A stretch of 64,000 nucleotides of DNA from NCBI RefSeq assembly GCF_000392615.1, contig NZ_KB933398.1:1314643-1378642 (forward strand). The letters are read 5' to 3'. Below the pieces are notes generated by a model, which saw only the letters and a program-made list of their open reading frames with translations, made no database searches and was not told the DNA's origin. The DNA comes from Lysinibacillus sphaericus OT4b.31 (GTDB lineage: Bacteria > Bacillota > Bacilli > Bacillales_A > Planococcaceae). The translations under genes were made by a program, and so were the position numbers. Shown one piece after another: positions 27,731 to 36,459 of the stretch; within the stretch, counting starts at the first letter, position 1; each line of letters starts with the position of its first letter.

Positions 27731-27933
27731 TTTTTACCTGAAAGTGGCAGGGGTATATTAAAAAATCAGCAGTAGAAATAATGGCGTAACCACCCCGATG
27801 ATTAATTTTGACAAATAATTGTCTAAAAATTTAAAATAATTTGTGGCACAATTCCCGATTGTGGTTTCTTTTAATGGGTATTATTTACAGGATATACACC
27901 TTATCGCGTTAAGGATTTTGCACTAAGCTTTTT

Positions 27934-27968
27934 TAGTAGAGTTGAGAAACCTCTACTAAGGTATTTTT
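27934..27968 (+). terminator. Terminator-like hairpin in the intergenic gap
   Basis: TTAGTAGAG...CTCTACTAA stem with a short loop, followed by GGTATTTTT. It belongs to no identified gene. Confidence 0.4.
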
Positions 27969-28063
27969 AATACGATAGGGTTTAATTTTAGAACCAATAT
28001 TTAGCTATGTTCGCTTTAAAGAATTGTAAAGTTTATGAATAATATATGAATAACATATAAAAA

Positions 28064-28101
28064 AAACGCTATTCCTTTTATTTATTATGGGAATAGCGTT
28101 T
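28064..28101 (-). terminator. Terminator of the B12/radical-SAM gene
   Basis: 12-bp perfect stem (28064-28075 with 28090-28101), followed on the minus strand by a T-run. It lies five bases beyond the stop codon. Confidence 0.85.
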
Positions 28102-28105
28102 CTTA

Positions 28106-29845
28106 TTAAAGTGAATGGATTGTTGCAAAGTATGGAGCTTGACCATGACGGAAGTAGGTTAATAAGTATCCATGTTTTTGTATTATTTTGCCTTTTGTAA
28201 AATCATGGTAATCTAAGTAATGCGGGATAACAAGTGTATGTTTGAACAATTCTTTTTCGGAAAGTTTGAAGTTGGCAAACTCATCACCTGCAATTTCAGG
28301 ATTTTCCCGTAACGCATTATAAATGGCTTTTTGTTGTTCCTCTGATGGTCGCTCCTTCCACCATAATTTTCGTGGTTGGAATTGTTGTGCCTTTAAATAA
28401 TCAAGCTGCATTAAGCTTTGAATAATTTGTAAATCAGCATTTTCAACTGTGTCTAAAAACTCAAGTAAACGTTGGAATAGATCCTCAAGTTGATGTCCAA
28501 TGCGTGACCATCCCTTTGTTTCCCAATACGTCCCAAAGTTTTGGAAGAAATCAAAAGGCGTTTCAAAGACTGTTGTCACTAAGTATTCAATCGTATGATC
28601 CATGCGGTGAGCGTTCCAATATTTCTCTAGCACATCCTCTGCATGCTTAATACGAACAATATCATCGAAGGTTAATACATTATTTGAGAAAATTTCATAG
28701 GGTGATAAATCCACATATGTGTAGCCAAACTTTTCAGCCTCTAAACGAAGTCCAGTACCGCGTAATAATTTCAAGAAACCAAGCTGTAACTCCTCAGGTC
28801 GCATAGCAAAAACATCATTAAAGGTTTGGCGGAAGCTTGCATAATCTTCTTCAGGTAGACCAGCGATTAAATCTAAATGCTGATCTATTTTACCTCCTTC
28901 TTTGACCATCGTTACGGTGCGTTTTAGCTTTTCAAAGTTTTGACGACGTTGCACGAGCGTATTCGTTAAATCGTTTGTTGACTGTACACCAATCTCGAAG
29001 CGGAACAAACCTACAGGTGCGTTGTCATTTAAAAATTGGATGACTTCAGGACGCATAATATCTGCAGTAATTTCAAATTGGAATACAACGCCTGGCTGAT
29101 GCTCATCTATTAAAAATTGGAACATTTCCATCGCATAGCTACGGCTAATATTGAAGGTGCGGTCTACAAATTTAATGGTACGAGCACCGTTGTTCATTAG
29201 GAATCGAATATCTTCTTTTATTTTTTCACGGTTAAAGTAGCGTACACCTACTTCAATAGAAGATAAACAAAATTGACAGCTAAAAGGACAACCACGACTT
29301 GTCTCAATGTATTGAATTCGTTTGCTAAGATGCGGAAGATCCTCGTCGAAACGGAATGGACTTGGTATTTCACGTAAATCTATTTTCGGTGCCTGTGCGT
29401 GAATTCGTACCTTGCCATCTTCTAAATAACATATACCTGGCACATCTTCTAAAGCAATTTCTCCATTTAAGTGACGTAGTAATTGTTTAAATGAAGTTTC
29501 TCCTTCACCCATCACAATGAAATCGACTTCTTCAATACGACGTAACCAGTGATGGGAATCATAAGAAACTTCGGGGCCACCTAGCAAAATTTTAACATCA
29601 GGACAGACTGTTTTTAACATTTTGATTACGTGGATTGTTTCTTCAATATTCCAAATATAGCAACTAAATCCTACAATATCAGGTTTTTTTTGAAACAAAT
29701 CTGATACAATATTAAAAGCAGGGTCTTTAATTGTATATTCTGCAATTATTGGATTAAATTCTGGTAAAGCAGCACCTTTTAAATAACGCAAGGCTAAATT
29801 TGTGTGGATATATTTTGCGTTCAATGTAGTTAAAATAGTATTCAT
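28106..29845 (-). CDS. B12-binding-domain radical SAM protein
   Basis: 579 residues. The N-terminal ~140 residues form a cobalamin-binding Rossmann domain (GFSCYIWNIEET, LLGGPEVSYD); the radical SAM barrel follows with CPFSCQFC (CxxxCxxC) binding the 4Fe-4S cluster, near residue 190; a C-terminal DUF4080-type region ends the protein. Members with this layout perform radical methylations or unknown modifications; the substrate is not known. ATG 29845 has AAGGAG about nine bases upstream on the minus strand. Transcribed alone, divergent from the sensor kinase gene. Confidence 0.9.
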   Translation of the reverse strand: MNTILTTLNAKYIHTNLALRYLKGAALPEFNPIIAEYTIKDPAFNIVSDLFQKKPDIVGFSCYIWNIEETIHVIKMLKTVCPDVKILLGGPEVSYDSHHWLRRIEEVDFIVMGEGETSFKQLLRHLNGEIALEDVPGICYLEDGKVRIHAQAPKIDLREIPSPFRFDEDLPHLSKRIQYIETSRGCPFSCQFCLSSIEVGVRYFNREKIKEDIRFLMNNGARTIKFVDRTFNISRSYAMEMFQFLIDEHQPGVVFQFEITADIMRPEVIQFLNDNAPVGLFRFEIGVQSTNDLTNTLVQRRQNFEKLKRTVTMVKEGGKIDQHLDLIAGLPEEDYASFRQTFNDVFAMRPEELQLGFLKLLRGTGLRLEAEKFGYTYVDLSPYEIFSNNVLTFDDIVRIKHAEDVLEKYWNAHRMDHTIEYLVTTVFETPFDFFQNFGTYWETKGWSRIGHQLEDLFQRLLEFLDTVENADLQIIQSLMQLDYLKAQQFQPRKLWWKERPSEEQQKAIYNALRENPEIAGDEFANFKLSEKELFKHTLVIPHYLDYHDFTKGKIIQKHGYLLTYFRHGQAPYFATIHSL

Positions 29846-30044
29846 GCACTTATCTCCTTTTCAACTTCTAATTGTAACAGTCAAATAGCTGACAAACAAT
29901 ATAATCCTTTTTACCTATTTATTTTGTGAACAGTTCGTGAAATAATTTTAAATACTTAAATTTACTAAATTTTGTAATAATAGAATTGCGCAGTCATAAA
30001 GTATAGTAAAGGCTCAAATTTGGAATTAGAGGTTTTTTACTCTT

Positions 30045-31523
30045 GTGAAAGGTTCGGTGAGAAAGTTGAAGCAAAATGATATGAATCAATGTTTTGGAAA
30101 TCTTATGAAAAGTACTTCGTCACCAACACTTATTCTTAATAAAGCAGGAAAAATTTTAAATGTGAATGAGGCTGCTATTAAACTTTTTAACCTTAATCTA
30201 ACGTATATTGGCTATTTATCAATGGACGAGCCATCTAATTTAAAATGGGCAAAATTCGTCAACCAATTACAAAGTGACTTAAGATCAGAAGAAATATTTA
30301 ATATTCGAACGGCTGGAAATGATTTTGAAATGATGTCTTTTAAATGTTTTTATGATCCAAATACTGAAGAAATCGTCGCACAAATTGCTACATTAAATTA
30401 TGATATGGCCCATGAATTGTATGTTAGTCAAGAGCAGGAGAAGTCACAATCTTTCAATGCTTATGATCATTTACCGTATGCTGTTATTGTAAGTGATGCT
30501 AGCGGTATTATTCTTGGGCTAAATAAGTATGCTGAAATGTATTTAAAAATAGAAAAGACTCAGCTTCTGCATAAGGCTCATCAACATATATTTGATTCAT
30601 TTTCAATGAAAAAAGGACAAATTACAACTTATCTTTCTCAGCTCATGGGTGATAAGCATGCCAATATCCATGTTGTTGACGAAACACAAGTGAGTAGTAC
30701 ATGCTACTATGAAATTTCAAGCATTTTTGATGAATACAACAATATTATTGTCACAGTTATTAATGATGAAACTGAAAAGAAACAATTACAGCATAAAATT
30801 GAACATCAACAAGCTTTAAATGTTGTTGGTCAAATGGCTGCAAGTATAGCCCATGAAATTCGTAATCCATTAACTTCTTTAAAAGGCTTTACAGAACTAC
30901 TAAAGCTGAATGCAGATGAAGAATCAAGCATGTACTTATCGGTAATTGATAGTGAGCTACAGCGGATGGAACAAATTCTATCTGAGCTTTTAGTATTGTC
31001 CAAGCCGACTAGTATGAAAGTGGAGTTAATCGAGTTAAATCATATTGTAAAACAAGTTATCGAGTTCATGTTACCTGATGCGCTTATGAAGAAAATAATG
31101 ATTCAATATATTTCTTCATCGACTCAAGTGTATATTGGTGGCAATGAAAATCGATTAAAGCAAGTATTTATGAATCTTATTAAAAATGCCATGGAATCTA
31201 TGCATAACGGTGGTACGATCACAGTAGAAATGAATGTTATAGACTGTGCACTAGTTGAATTGATGGTTAAAGACGAAGGCAGTGGAATGGATAATAATAC
31301 GATTCAAAATCTATTTCAACCTTTTTACACGACAAAATCAACAGGGACAGGACTGGGCCTTGCTTTCGTGAAAAAAGTGATTGAAGAGCATGAAGGTGTA
31401 ATTGGTGTGAATAGTGAAATTCAGAAGGGGACATGCTTCCATATGCAATTTCCACTTTACACATTCAATCAGATTGACTCGTTAGATGTTTCAACGAAAG
31501 ATTCTGCTTATTTAGTAACATAG
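30045..31523 (+). CDS. PAS-domain sensor histidine kinase (sporulation-kinase-like)
   Basis: 492 residues, no membrane segments, so cytoplasmic. Two PAS-like regions (about 15-125 and 140-245) precede a HisKA domain with the phospho-acceptor in SIAHEIRNPLTSLKGF and a HATPase_c domain (N-box NLIKNAMESM, G1 DEGSGMD, F-box FQPFYTTK, G2 GTGLGLAFVKK). No response regulator is adjacent; orphan kinases of this build (KinA/KinE type) feed the Spo0F-Spo0A phosphorelay. That role is inferred. The start is uncertain: GTG 30045 gives the longest form; GTG 30057, TTG 30066 and ATG 30081 are alternatives. Confidence 0.88.
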   Translation: MKGSVRKLKQNDMNQCFGNLMKSTSSPTLILNKAGKILNVNEAAIKLFNLNLTYIGYLSMDEPSNLKWAKFVNQLQSDLRSEEIFNIRTAGNDFEMMSFKCFYDPNTEEIVAQIATLNYDMAHELYVSQEQEKSQSFNAYDHLPYAVIVSDASGIILGLNKYAEMYLKIEKTQLLHKAHQHIFDSFSMKKGQITTYLSQLMGDKHANIHVVDETQVSSTCYYEISSIFDEYNNIIVTVINDETEKKQLQHKIEHQQALNVVGQMAASIAHEIRNPLTSLKGFTELLKLNADEESSMYLSVIDSELQRMEQILSELLVLSKPTSMKVELIELNHIVKQVIEFMLPDALMKKIMIQYISSSTQVYIGGNENRLKQVFMNLIKNAMESMHNGGTITVEMNVIDCALVELMVKDEGSGMDNNTIQNLFQPFYTTKSTGTGLGLAFVKKVIEEHEGVIGVNSEIQKGTCFHMQFPLYTFNQIDSLDVSTKDSAYLVT

Positions 31524-31576
31524 GAAAGTAATAATGTTCGTATAGGCAATAACAAGATACAAATTCATGAATGCTT

Positions 31577-31606
31577 TTGACAATGCTTTTCTAAAGTCGC
31601 TATAAT
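31577..31606 (+). promoter_or_regulatory. Promoter of the marR-type gene
   Basis: Perfect TTGACA (31577-31582) and TATAAT (31601-31606) with an 18-base spacer. Confidence 0.8.
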
Positions 31607-31639
31607 GGCATATAAAGAGCGAATTGAGAGGAATAGGCT

Positions 31640-32086
31640 ATGAAGTCAGAAGATATAAAGCAATCTTTAAAATTATATATTGTCTTATCACGTGCGCATA
31701 AAGCAATTAATGAAACAACCAATCACTTTTTTCAAGCGAATGGATTAAATCCAACAGAATTTGCGGTTTTAGAGCTTCTGTATCATAAAGGTCGACAACC
31801 CCTACAGCAAATAGGAAATAAAATACTACTTGCCAGTGGTTCTATTACGTATGTAATTGATAAGCTAGAAAAAAGAGGTTTTTTATTGCGTGTTTCTTGT
31901 CCATCAGATCGCAGAGTTACCTATGCAGAAATTACGCCTGAGGGAGAAGCGTTTATGGGCGAATTGTTCCCAGAGCATGAACAGCATCTGCATAAATTGA
32001 TGAGTGCACTTACAGTGGAAGAGAAAGATGAGGCCATTATATTATTAAAAAAATTAGGCTTGTCGATTAAAGATTTGTCTTATTAA
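31640..32086 (+). CDS. MarR-family transcriptional regulator
   Basis: 148-residue winged-helix repressor-type protein. The recognition segment ILLASGSITYVIDKLEKRGFLLRV and the wing SDRRVTYAEITPEG are typical. ATG 31640 follows a GAGAGG site. It resembles the Bacillus HosA/YkvE-like MarR regulators. No target operon adjoins: a terminator closes it and the next genes are on the other strand. Ligand unknown. Confidence 0.92.
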   Translation: MKSEDIKQSLKLYIVLSRAHKAINETTNHFFQANGLNPTEFAVLELLYHKGRQPLQQIGNKILLASGSITYVIDKLEKRGFLLRVSCPSDRRVTYAEITPEGEAFMGELFPEHEQHLHKLMSALTVEEKDEAIILLKKLGLSIKDLSY

Positions 32087-32126
32087 AAAGAGTTGTCTCA
32101 AATAGACTTTTGAGGCAGCTCTTTTT
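32085..32126 (+). terminator. Terminator after the marR-type gene
   Basis: 18-bp stem with two G-U pairs (32085-32102 with 32109-32126). Confidence 0.88.
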
Positions 32127-32255
32127 AGTATGCGCAAAGCACCCTATGGCATGGATAATGAATTTGTCGTTAGGCATATTTAGTCGGATCCACTCTTAAC
32201 CCGATAGAAGGGCTCAAAATGCGCGAAACAGCTCAATTCGATAATTTATACTAGG

Positions 32256-32290
32256 TAAAAAAAAGAGGCCTTAGAAAGACTTCTAAGACC
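32256..32290 (-). terminator. Terminator of the lipoprotein gene
   Basis: On the minus strand GGTCTTAG...CTAAGGCC stem followed by a run of eight T. Confidence 0.85.
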
Positions 32291-32306
32291 CTACAAAGAC
32301 TGCATA

Positions 32307-32984
32307 TTATTTTTTAGAGATAGTAGCTGCCATTGCAAGCATTGCAGCTGTTAAATCTTGTTGATCATTATCATGAATTGTAATTTTTGAAATAAGACCA
32401 TCTTTCTCAAAAACAATACCGATTACTTTTTCTGTATCAAAGTCTACAACATAACCGTCAATGTTATTAACATCTTTGAAAGCGGCTAGTTCTTCAGTAG
32501 TTAATGCTACTGTTTCGCCGACTGCATTCATGTGATCTTGCATAGATGTTTTCACAGCGTCATAGCTTGTTTCAGAAGCAGTAGTTGTTTCAATACGCAT
32601 AAATACTTCATCATCTTCGTTTGATACTAACATATCTCTACCTGGTTCTTCTTGTGAAAGTGTGAATCCTGGTAGCTGTTGTAATTTATAGCCTTGATCA
32701 ACGCTATTTGACTCAGTTGCAGTTGCTGATTTATCTTCACCATTTTGTACGTACTTAATTTCTTGTTCTGGTTTAGCCTCTGCATTTGTCTTTGATTCAT
32801 CTGTTGTAGGCGTTTCTTGCTCTTTGTCTGCAGTTCCACTGTCAGTAGGTTTTTGTTCTGACGCTGTGTTCGCTGGTTCATTTTGTTCAGCATCTGATTC
32901 CTCAGTTTTATCTGTCGTATTACACCCCACAAATAAAACGGCTGTTAGTAATAATGCAATCATTGAAAAAAAATTTTTTTGCAT
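32307..32984 (-). CDS. Lipoprotein of unknown function
   Basis: 225 residues with a type II signal peptide and lipobox LFVGC, so anchored on the outer face of the membrane through Cys21. Residues 22-85 are a Glu/Thr/Lys-rich flexible linker; the remaining ~130 residues form a compact globular-looking domain (GYKLQQLPGFTLSQEEPG..., GYVVDFDTEKVIGIVFEKDG) I cannot name. AGGAGGG precedes ATG 32984 at good spacing. It is followed by its own terminator. Confidence 0.85.
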   Translation of the reverse strand: MQKNFFSMIALLLTAVLFVGCNTTDKTEESDAEQNEPANTASEQKPTDSGTADKEQETPTTDESKTNAEAKPEQEIKYVQNGEDKSATATESNSVDQGYKLQQLPGFTLSQEEPGRDMLVSNEDDEVFMRIETTTASETSYDAVKTSMQDHMNAVGETVALTTEELAAFKDVNNIDGYVVDFDTEKVIGIVFEKDGLISKITIHDNDQQDLTAAMLAMAATISKK

Positions 32985-33046
32985 GAAAAGCCCTCCTTTT
33001 CTATATTAAACGTTGGTAAAAGATAAAATGTTTCCTAAATTTTTTG

Positions 33047-33664
33047 TTATGATGTTAAAGGTAACACCAAAAACAATAATAGTACAAAAACGACATGAGC
33101 GACAATCACTAGCGGCATACTTTTACGCCATTCATATAAGAAGCCCCAAATTAGACTTGTGACAAGTGAAGCAACCATCCCAAGCATAAAGCCACTTAAT
33201 GCGATGGAAATGGCGCATAAAAATGCTGTTACAAGTACAGCAAAGCTAGGGCGCATAAAGCGTTTCATCTGTTGTTGTACATAACCACGCCAAAATAATT
33301 CTTCACCAATGGCTACAATGAATACAAGTAAAATGTAATGCCAAATATTTTGTGGACCATAAACCGTTAAAAACTTTTGTACGGATTTGACTAACTGGTC
33401 ATTAATATATGGTGCGAGCCAATAACCAAAACGTATTATGCCGTATGTGATTGTGCCGTATCCAATACCAAAAAGTAAAAATTGCCAAGTAGGTATCTGA
33501 TCTTCAATTTTACCGGCAAGAATAGCGATGGCAATGCATACGAGCAAGGTGAATGCATATAAGTACCAAAACACAGCCGGGTTAGCAAATGTAAAGGCAA
33601 GCATGCCATAAACGAATAATAAAGAAAGGAGAAGTATTATTGTTTGTTTCGAATTTGTAAGCAT
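33047..33664 (-). CDS. CPBP-family intramembrane metalloprotease
   Basis: 205 residues, about six to seven membrane segments. The Abi/CPBP motif EELFWRG (EExxxR) and a second motif region ending VIVAHVVF (HxxxN/V-like) are visible. Such proteins are related to CAAX proteases; in Firmicutes several protect against bacteriocins or process signalling peptides. Start ATG 33664 is seven bases after GGAGG; an upstream GTG start at 33694 would include that site. No bacteriocin gene is seen nearby. Confidence 0.85.
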   Translation of the reverse strand: MLTNSKQTIILLLSLLFVYGMLAFTFANPAVFWYLYAFTLLVCIAIAILAGKIEDQIPTWQFLLFGIGYGTITYGIIRFGYWLAPYINDQLVKSVQKFLTVYGPQNIWHYILLVFIVAIGEELFWRGYVQQQMKRFMRPSFAVLVTAFLCAISIALSGFMLGMVASLVTSLIWGFLYEWRKSMPLVIVAHVVFVLLLFLVLPLTS

Positions 33665-33691
33665 AATCCGACCTCCATACTTTAATATTAT

Positions 33692-33734
33692 CAAAAAAAA
33701 AGTCCCTTATCATCTATTAAGACAAAAAGGGACT
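33692..33734 (-). terminator. Terminator of the YkvS-like gene
   Basis: AGTCCCTT/AAGGGACT stem (33701-33708, 33727-33734) followed on the minus strand by nine T. Confidence 0.85.
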
Positions 33735-33744
33735 ATTCAGACTA

Positions 33745-33933
33745 TTAGGCTTCACTTGCATTTAAAATTTTGTAGCGTTTATGGTTGATGACCGTTTTCT
33801 CTTCAATTTCCAGGGAATCAAAATTCTCCATATATGTTAAATCAACGATCACCGAATTTTCATTTACTTTTTCAACAATACCTTGTAAACCATTTTTAAA
33901 CTCGATAATATTTCCAACTTCAGCTATTTTCAC
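33745..33933 (-). CDS. YkvS/DUF2187 family protein
   Basis: 62 residues, conserved in Bacillaceae: small SH3-like beta protein (GNIIEFKNGLQGIVEKVNENSVIVDLTYM). Role unknown. The start is GTG 33933, ten bases after AAGGAG. Confidence 0.8.
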   Translation of the reverse strand: MKIAEVGNIIEFKNGLQGIVEKVNENSVIVDLTYMENFDSLEIEEKTVINHKRYKILNASEA

Positions 33934-34058
33934 AGACAGTCAGCTCCTTCATCGACTAATAATATACAGTTTGCATGAAAAAAAGGGAAACGTAAAGCTT
34001 TTTTTGAATAATTCATAATATATTACACAAAATAAGAAATAAGAAGGGAATAGTAAAA

Positions 34059-34247
34059 ATGGATAAATATGAACTTATGCTTAAGCAATTACAAAATGGG
34101 GAAATAAACAGTATCGAAATTGATAAGGACGAGTTTTATGAATTTCGAGAAGTACTAGTAAATCATCCTTTCTTTAAACATTATAGAGGATATGCACAAC
34201 AAAATGGGCGCGTAATCTATACTTATTTGGAAATACCTAGAAGTTAA
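34059..34247 (+). CDS. Conserved small hypothetical protein
   Basis: 62 residues, soluble, charged; ends in a motif HYRGYAQQNGRVIYTYLEIPRS that looks like a family found in other Bacillaceae, function unknown. AAGGGA lies about ten bases before ATG 34059. Followed by the spo0E-like gene. Confidence 0.7.
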   Translation: MDKYELMLKQLQNGEINSIEIDKDEFYEFREVLVNHPFFKHYRGYAQQNGRVIYTYLEIPRS

Positions 34248-34303
34248 TTTGTCGAACATTGTCGGAAGTTAATGCTGTAAGAAATGAAATATAAATGTAT
34301 AAT
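34248..34303 (+). promoter_or_regulatory. Tandem Spo0A boxes and -10 element upstream of the Spo0E-like gene
   Basis: TTTGTCGAA (34248-34256, perfect 0A box) and TTGTCGGAA (34259-34267, one mismatch), with GTC cores ten base pairs apart on one helix face. A perfect TATAAT follows at 34298-34303 without a good -35, as expected for an activated promoter. Confidence 0.6.
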
Positions 34304-34340
34304 AATGGTATGATTATTTGTATGTTGGAGGGTTGTATGA

Positions 34341-34535
34341 ATGGTCAATCTACTCTTGAAACAAATGGAACAAACTCGTGAGATGATGATTCGCTCCGGT
34401 GTAGAAAACGGGTTACAAAATGCAAAAACCATTCAACTGAGTCGCAGATTAGATCAGTTAATGAATACTTACTATAGACAGACAGCATTTGAAGAAAATG
34501 AAGATCATGATGATTTGTTTCAGTATTCAGAGTAA
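34341..34535 (+). CDS. Spo0E-like aspartyl-phosphate phosphatase
   Basis: 64 residues. The family signature SxxLD is seen in LSRRLDQLMNTYYRQ within a predicted two-helix hairpin. Spo0E proteins dephosphorylate Spo0A~P and delay sporulation. ATG 34341 is eight bases after GGAGGG. Spo0A-type boxes upstream suggest a feedback loop in which Spo0A controls its own phosphatase. Confidence 0.85.
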   Translation: MVNLLLKQMEQTREMMIRSGVENGLQNAKTIQLSRRLDQLMNTYYRQTAFEENEDHDDLFQYSE

Positions 34536-34617
34536 AAACTTTTAAAAAAGATGTTTAAAAAGCAGTTATTGGGGAATAATTATAATTGAACACAGCAACA
34601 TTCTCATTTCCCCCTTT

Positions 34618-34655
34618 AGAGCAGTGATAACCCATCACCTGCTCTCTTTTTTTTT
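34618..34655 (+). terminator. Terminator after the Spo0E-like gene
   Basis: AGAGCAG-TGAT pairs with ATCACCTGCTCT (one bulge), then nine T. The gap 34656-34850 holds a Spo0A-type box (34813) and the ribosome site of the next gene. Confidence 0.85.
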
Positions 34656-34812
34656 GCTTATTCGGTATATATGCAATACGCGGAAATTTTAGTACAAGAC
34701 ATATGAAGAGTTTGAATTATTGCACTAATTCAACTACACTGGAAACACATATAAAAGGCTAATCATTGTTTCTCAGAGCGACAAGTAATATGAATTGTAT
34801 CGGATCCGGGAA

Positions 34813-34821
34813 TTTGTCGAA
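34813..34821 (+). promoter_or_regulatory. Spo0A-box-like sequence
   Basis: Perfect TTTGTCGAA 30 bp before the next start codon; may be chance. Confidence 0.35.
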
Positions 34822-34850
34822 TAGCTTTTATAACAAAGGAGTAGTTACAT

Positions 34851-35717
34851 ATGGGAAAAGAACGTATTGCATTTATTGGTGCTGGTGTTATGGGGGCTAG
34901 CATCATCAAGCATCTATTACAAAATGGTCATGAAGTTTCAGTTTATACACGGACGAAAGAAAAAGCACAGCCACTTTTGGTATTAGGCGCAAGTTGGGCA
35001 AGTTCACCTGCCGAGGCATTTAAAGATAAGGATATTGCACTTACAATGGTTGGTTACCCGGCAGATGTTGAAGAAGTTTACTTTGGTGACAATGGTCTAT
35101 TCCAAACAGCCGAGGCTGGTAATATCGTCATTGATATGACAACCTCAGAGCCGACTCTTGCAAAAAAAATATATGCACATGCACAGACGATGAAAGTCGA
35201 GGCATTAGATGCACCCGTTTCTGGTGGAGATGTAGGTGCTCAGAATGGTACATTGTCGATTATGGTTGGAGGAAATCAGGCTACATTCAATAATGTCTTA
35301 TCCGTTATGAGTCATTTTGGAGCAAATATTGTTTATCAAGGTGAAGCAGGTGCCGGACAGCATGCAAAAATGTGCAATCAAATCGTTATTTCTTCTGGTA
35401 TGATTGGTGTGTGTGAGGCATTAGCTTACGGTTTAAAGGCTGGACTTGATTTGCCAACAGTATTAGAGTCGATTTCTTCAGGAGCTGCCGGTTCATGGTC
35501 TTTAAGCAATCTGGCGCCACGTATGATTAAGGAAGATTATGCTCCAGGCTTTTACATTAAGCATTTTTTGAAGGATATGAAAATTGCTTTAGATGAAGCA
35601 AAGAACATGGGTATTGTGTTACCAGGTTTAGCTCTTGCGTATGACATGTACGAAAAGTTAATTGAAGCAGGTTATGGTGACAACGGTACACAGACGCTAA
35701 TTAAGGCTTATCGATAA
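34851..35717 (+). CDS. 3-hydroxyisobutyrate dehydrogenase-family oxidoreductase (YkwC-like)
   Basis: 288 residues. NAD(P)-binding FIGAGVMGASI near the N-terminus; substrate motif DAPVSGGDVGAQNGTLSIMVGG; catalytic lysine in GAGQHAKMCNQI. Beta-hydroxyacid dehydrogenase acting on a small 3-hydroxy- or 2-hydroxyacid; the exact substrate is not predictable (tartronate semialdehyde, 3-hydroxyisobutyrate or others). ATG 34851 follows AAAGGAG. Monocistronic, ended by a terminator. An independent scrap of a related gene lies at 46314. Confidence 0.88.
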   Translation: MGKERIAFIGAGVMGASIIKHLLQNGHEVSVYTRTKEKAQPLLVLGASWASSPAEAFKDKDIALTMVGYPADVEEVYFGDNGLFQTAEAGNIVIDMTTSEPTLAKKIYAHAQTMKVEALDAPVSGGDVGAQNGTLSIMVGGNQATFNNVLSVMSHFGANIVYQGEAGAGQHAKMCNQIVISSGMIGVCEALAYGLKAGLDLPTVLESISSGAAGSWSLSNLAPRMIKEDYAPGFYIKHFLKDMKIALDEAKNMGIVLPGLALAYDMYEKLIEAGYGDNGTQTLIKAYR

Positions 35718-35804
35718 ATATTTGTATGAAAGTAATTTGTGTAATGTCACCATAGAGAAATAATGTATTATTGAGTACGCTTTAAAAATTGAAATCTAAA
35801 ATTA

Positions 35805-35855
35805 GAAAACCCGAAGTAATCATCTTTTTAAGAAAGATGGATACTTCGGGTTTTC
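35805..35855. terminator. Bidirectional terminator between ykwC-like and doxX genes
   Basis: GAAAACCCGAAGTA...TACTTCGGGTTTTC extended stem with A-run and T-run on either side. Confidence 0.85.
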
Positions 35856-35910
35856 ATCTATAATAAGCTGCTACTCACTACCACACAGAAAATAGCGAGT
35901 TGCGAATGCA

Positions 35911-36303
35911 TTACTCTTTTTCAAAAAGTTTTGCGTCTAAAGAATAACTTGATGCCCCAGCAAGCGCAAAGTATAAGGCCATTGCACCTAAAGCTAAATC
36001 TAATTCATAACCAGCTAAGCCGTCTGCACCGATAAAGCCCACGCTAAGTTTTGCAGTAAAAATGGCAACAATCATTGTCACTGTCAGTAAAGCGCCAAAA
36101 ATTCTTGTACCTAAACCTAAAATAATTGCTGCTCCTCCGACTAGTTCTATAATGGCAACAATATAAGCCATGAAACCAGGTATACCAATCACATCAAAAT
36201 AATCAGCTGTGAATCCGATACCTCCTTGAAACTTTTGAAAACCATGAACTGCAAAAATGATACCCAGTACGACACGTAAAATAGTTGATCCGATATTTTG
36301 CAT
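35911..36303 (-). CDS. DoxX-family membrane protein
   Basis: 130 residues with four membrane segments (VVLGIIFAVHGFQKF, AYIVAIIELVGGAAIILGLG, FGALLTVTMIVAIFT, LALGAMALYFALAG). DoxX proteins such as CatD/YfiD are induced by quinones, thiol stress or oxidants and are controlled by HxlR-type regulators in Bacillus. AGGAG precedes ATG 36303. It diverges from an HxlR gene, so that regulator is its probable controller. Confidence 0.9.
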   Translation of the reverse strand: MQNIGSTILRVVLGIIFAVHGFQKFQGGIGFTADYFDVIGIPGFMAYIVAIIELVGGAAIILGLGTRIFGALLTVTMIVAIFTAKLSVGFIGADGLAGYELDLALGAMALYFALAGASSYSLDAKLFEKE

Positions 36304-36331
36304 AGTGTAACAACTCCTCTTATTCTTTTAC

Positions 36332-36401
36332 TTACATTTCGTAACTTAGTTTATTTTTAAAAACAACTTTTGTCAAGTAACTAAATTTTATTTTTGTAAC
36401 T
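36332..36401. promoter_or_regulatory. Operator candidates between doxX and hxlR genes
   Basis: TTAC-N5-GTAA palindrome at 36332-36344 and three copies of GTAACT (36341, 36377, 36396) in the divergent promoter region; the last two bracket an AT-rich stretch. This is the arrangement expected for an HxlR dimer site. Confidence 0.5.
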
Positions 36402-36459
36402 GACCATGGCAAAAATGATATACTCTTAAATAGGTAAAAATATATTGGAGGCAGCTAAA

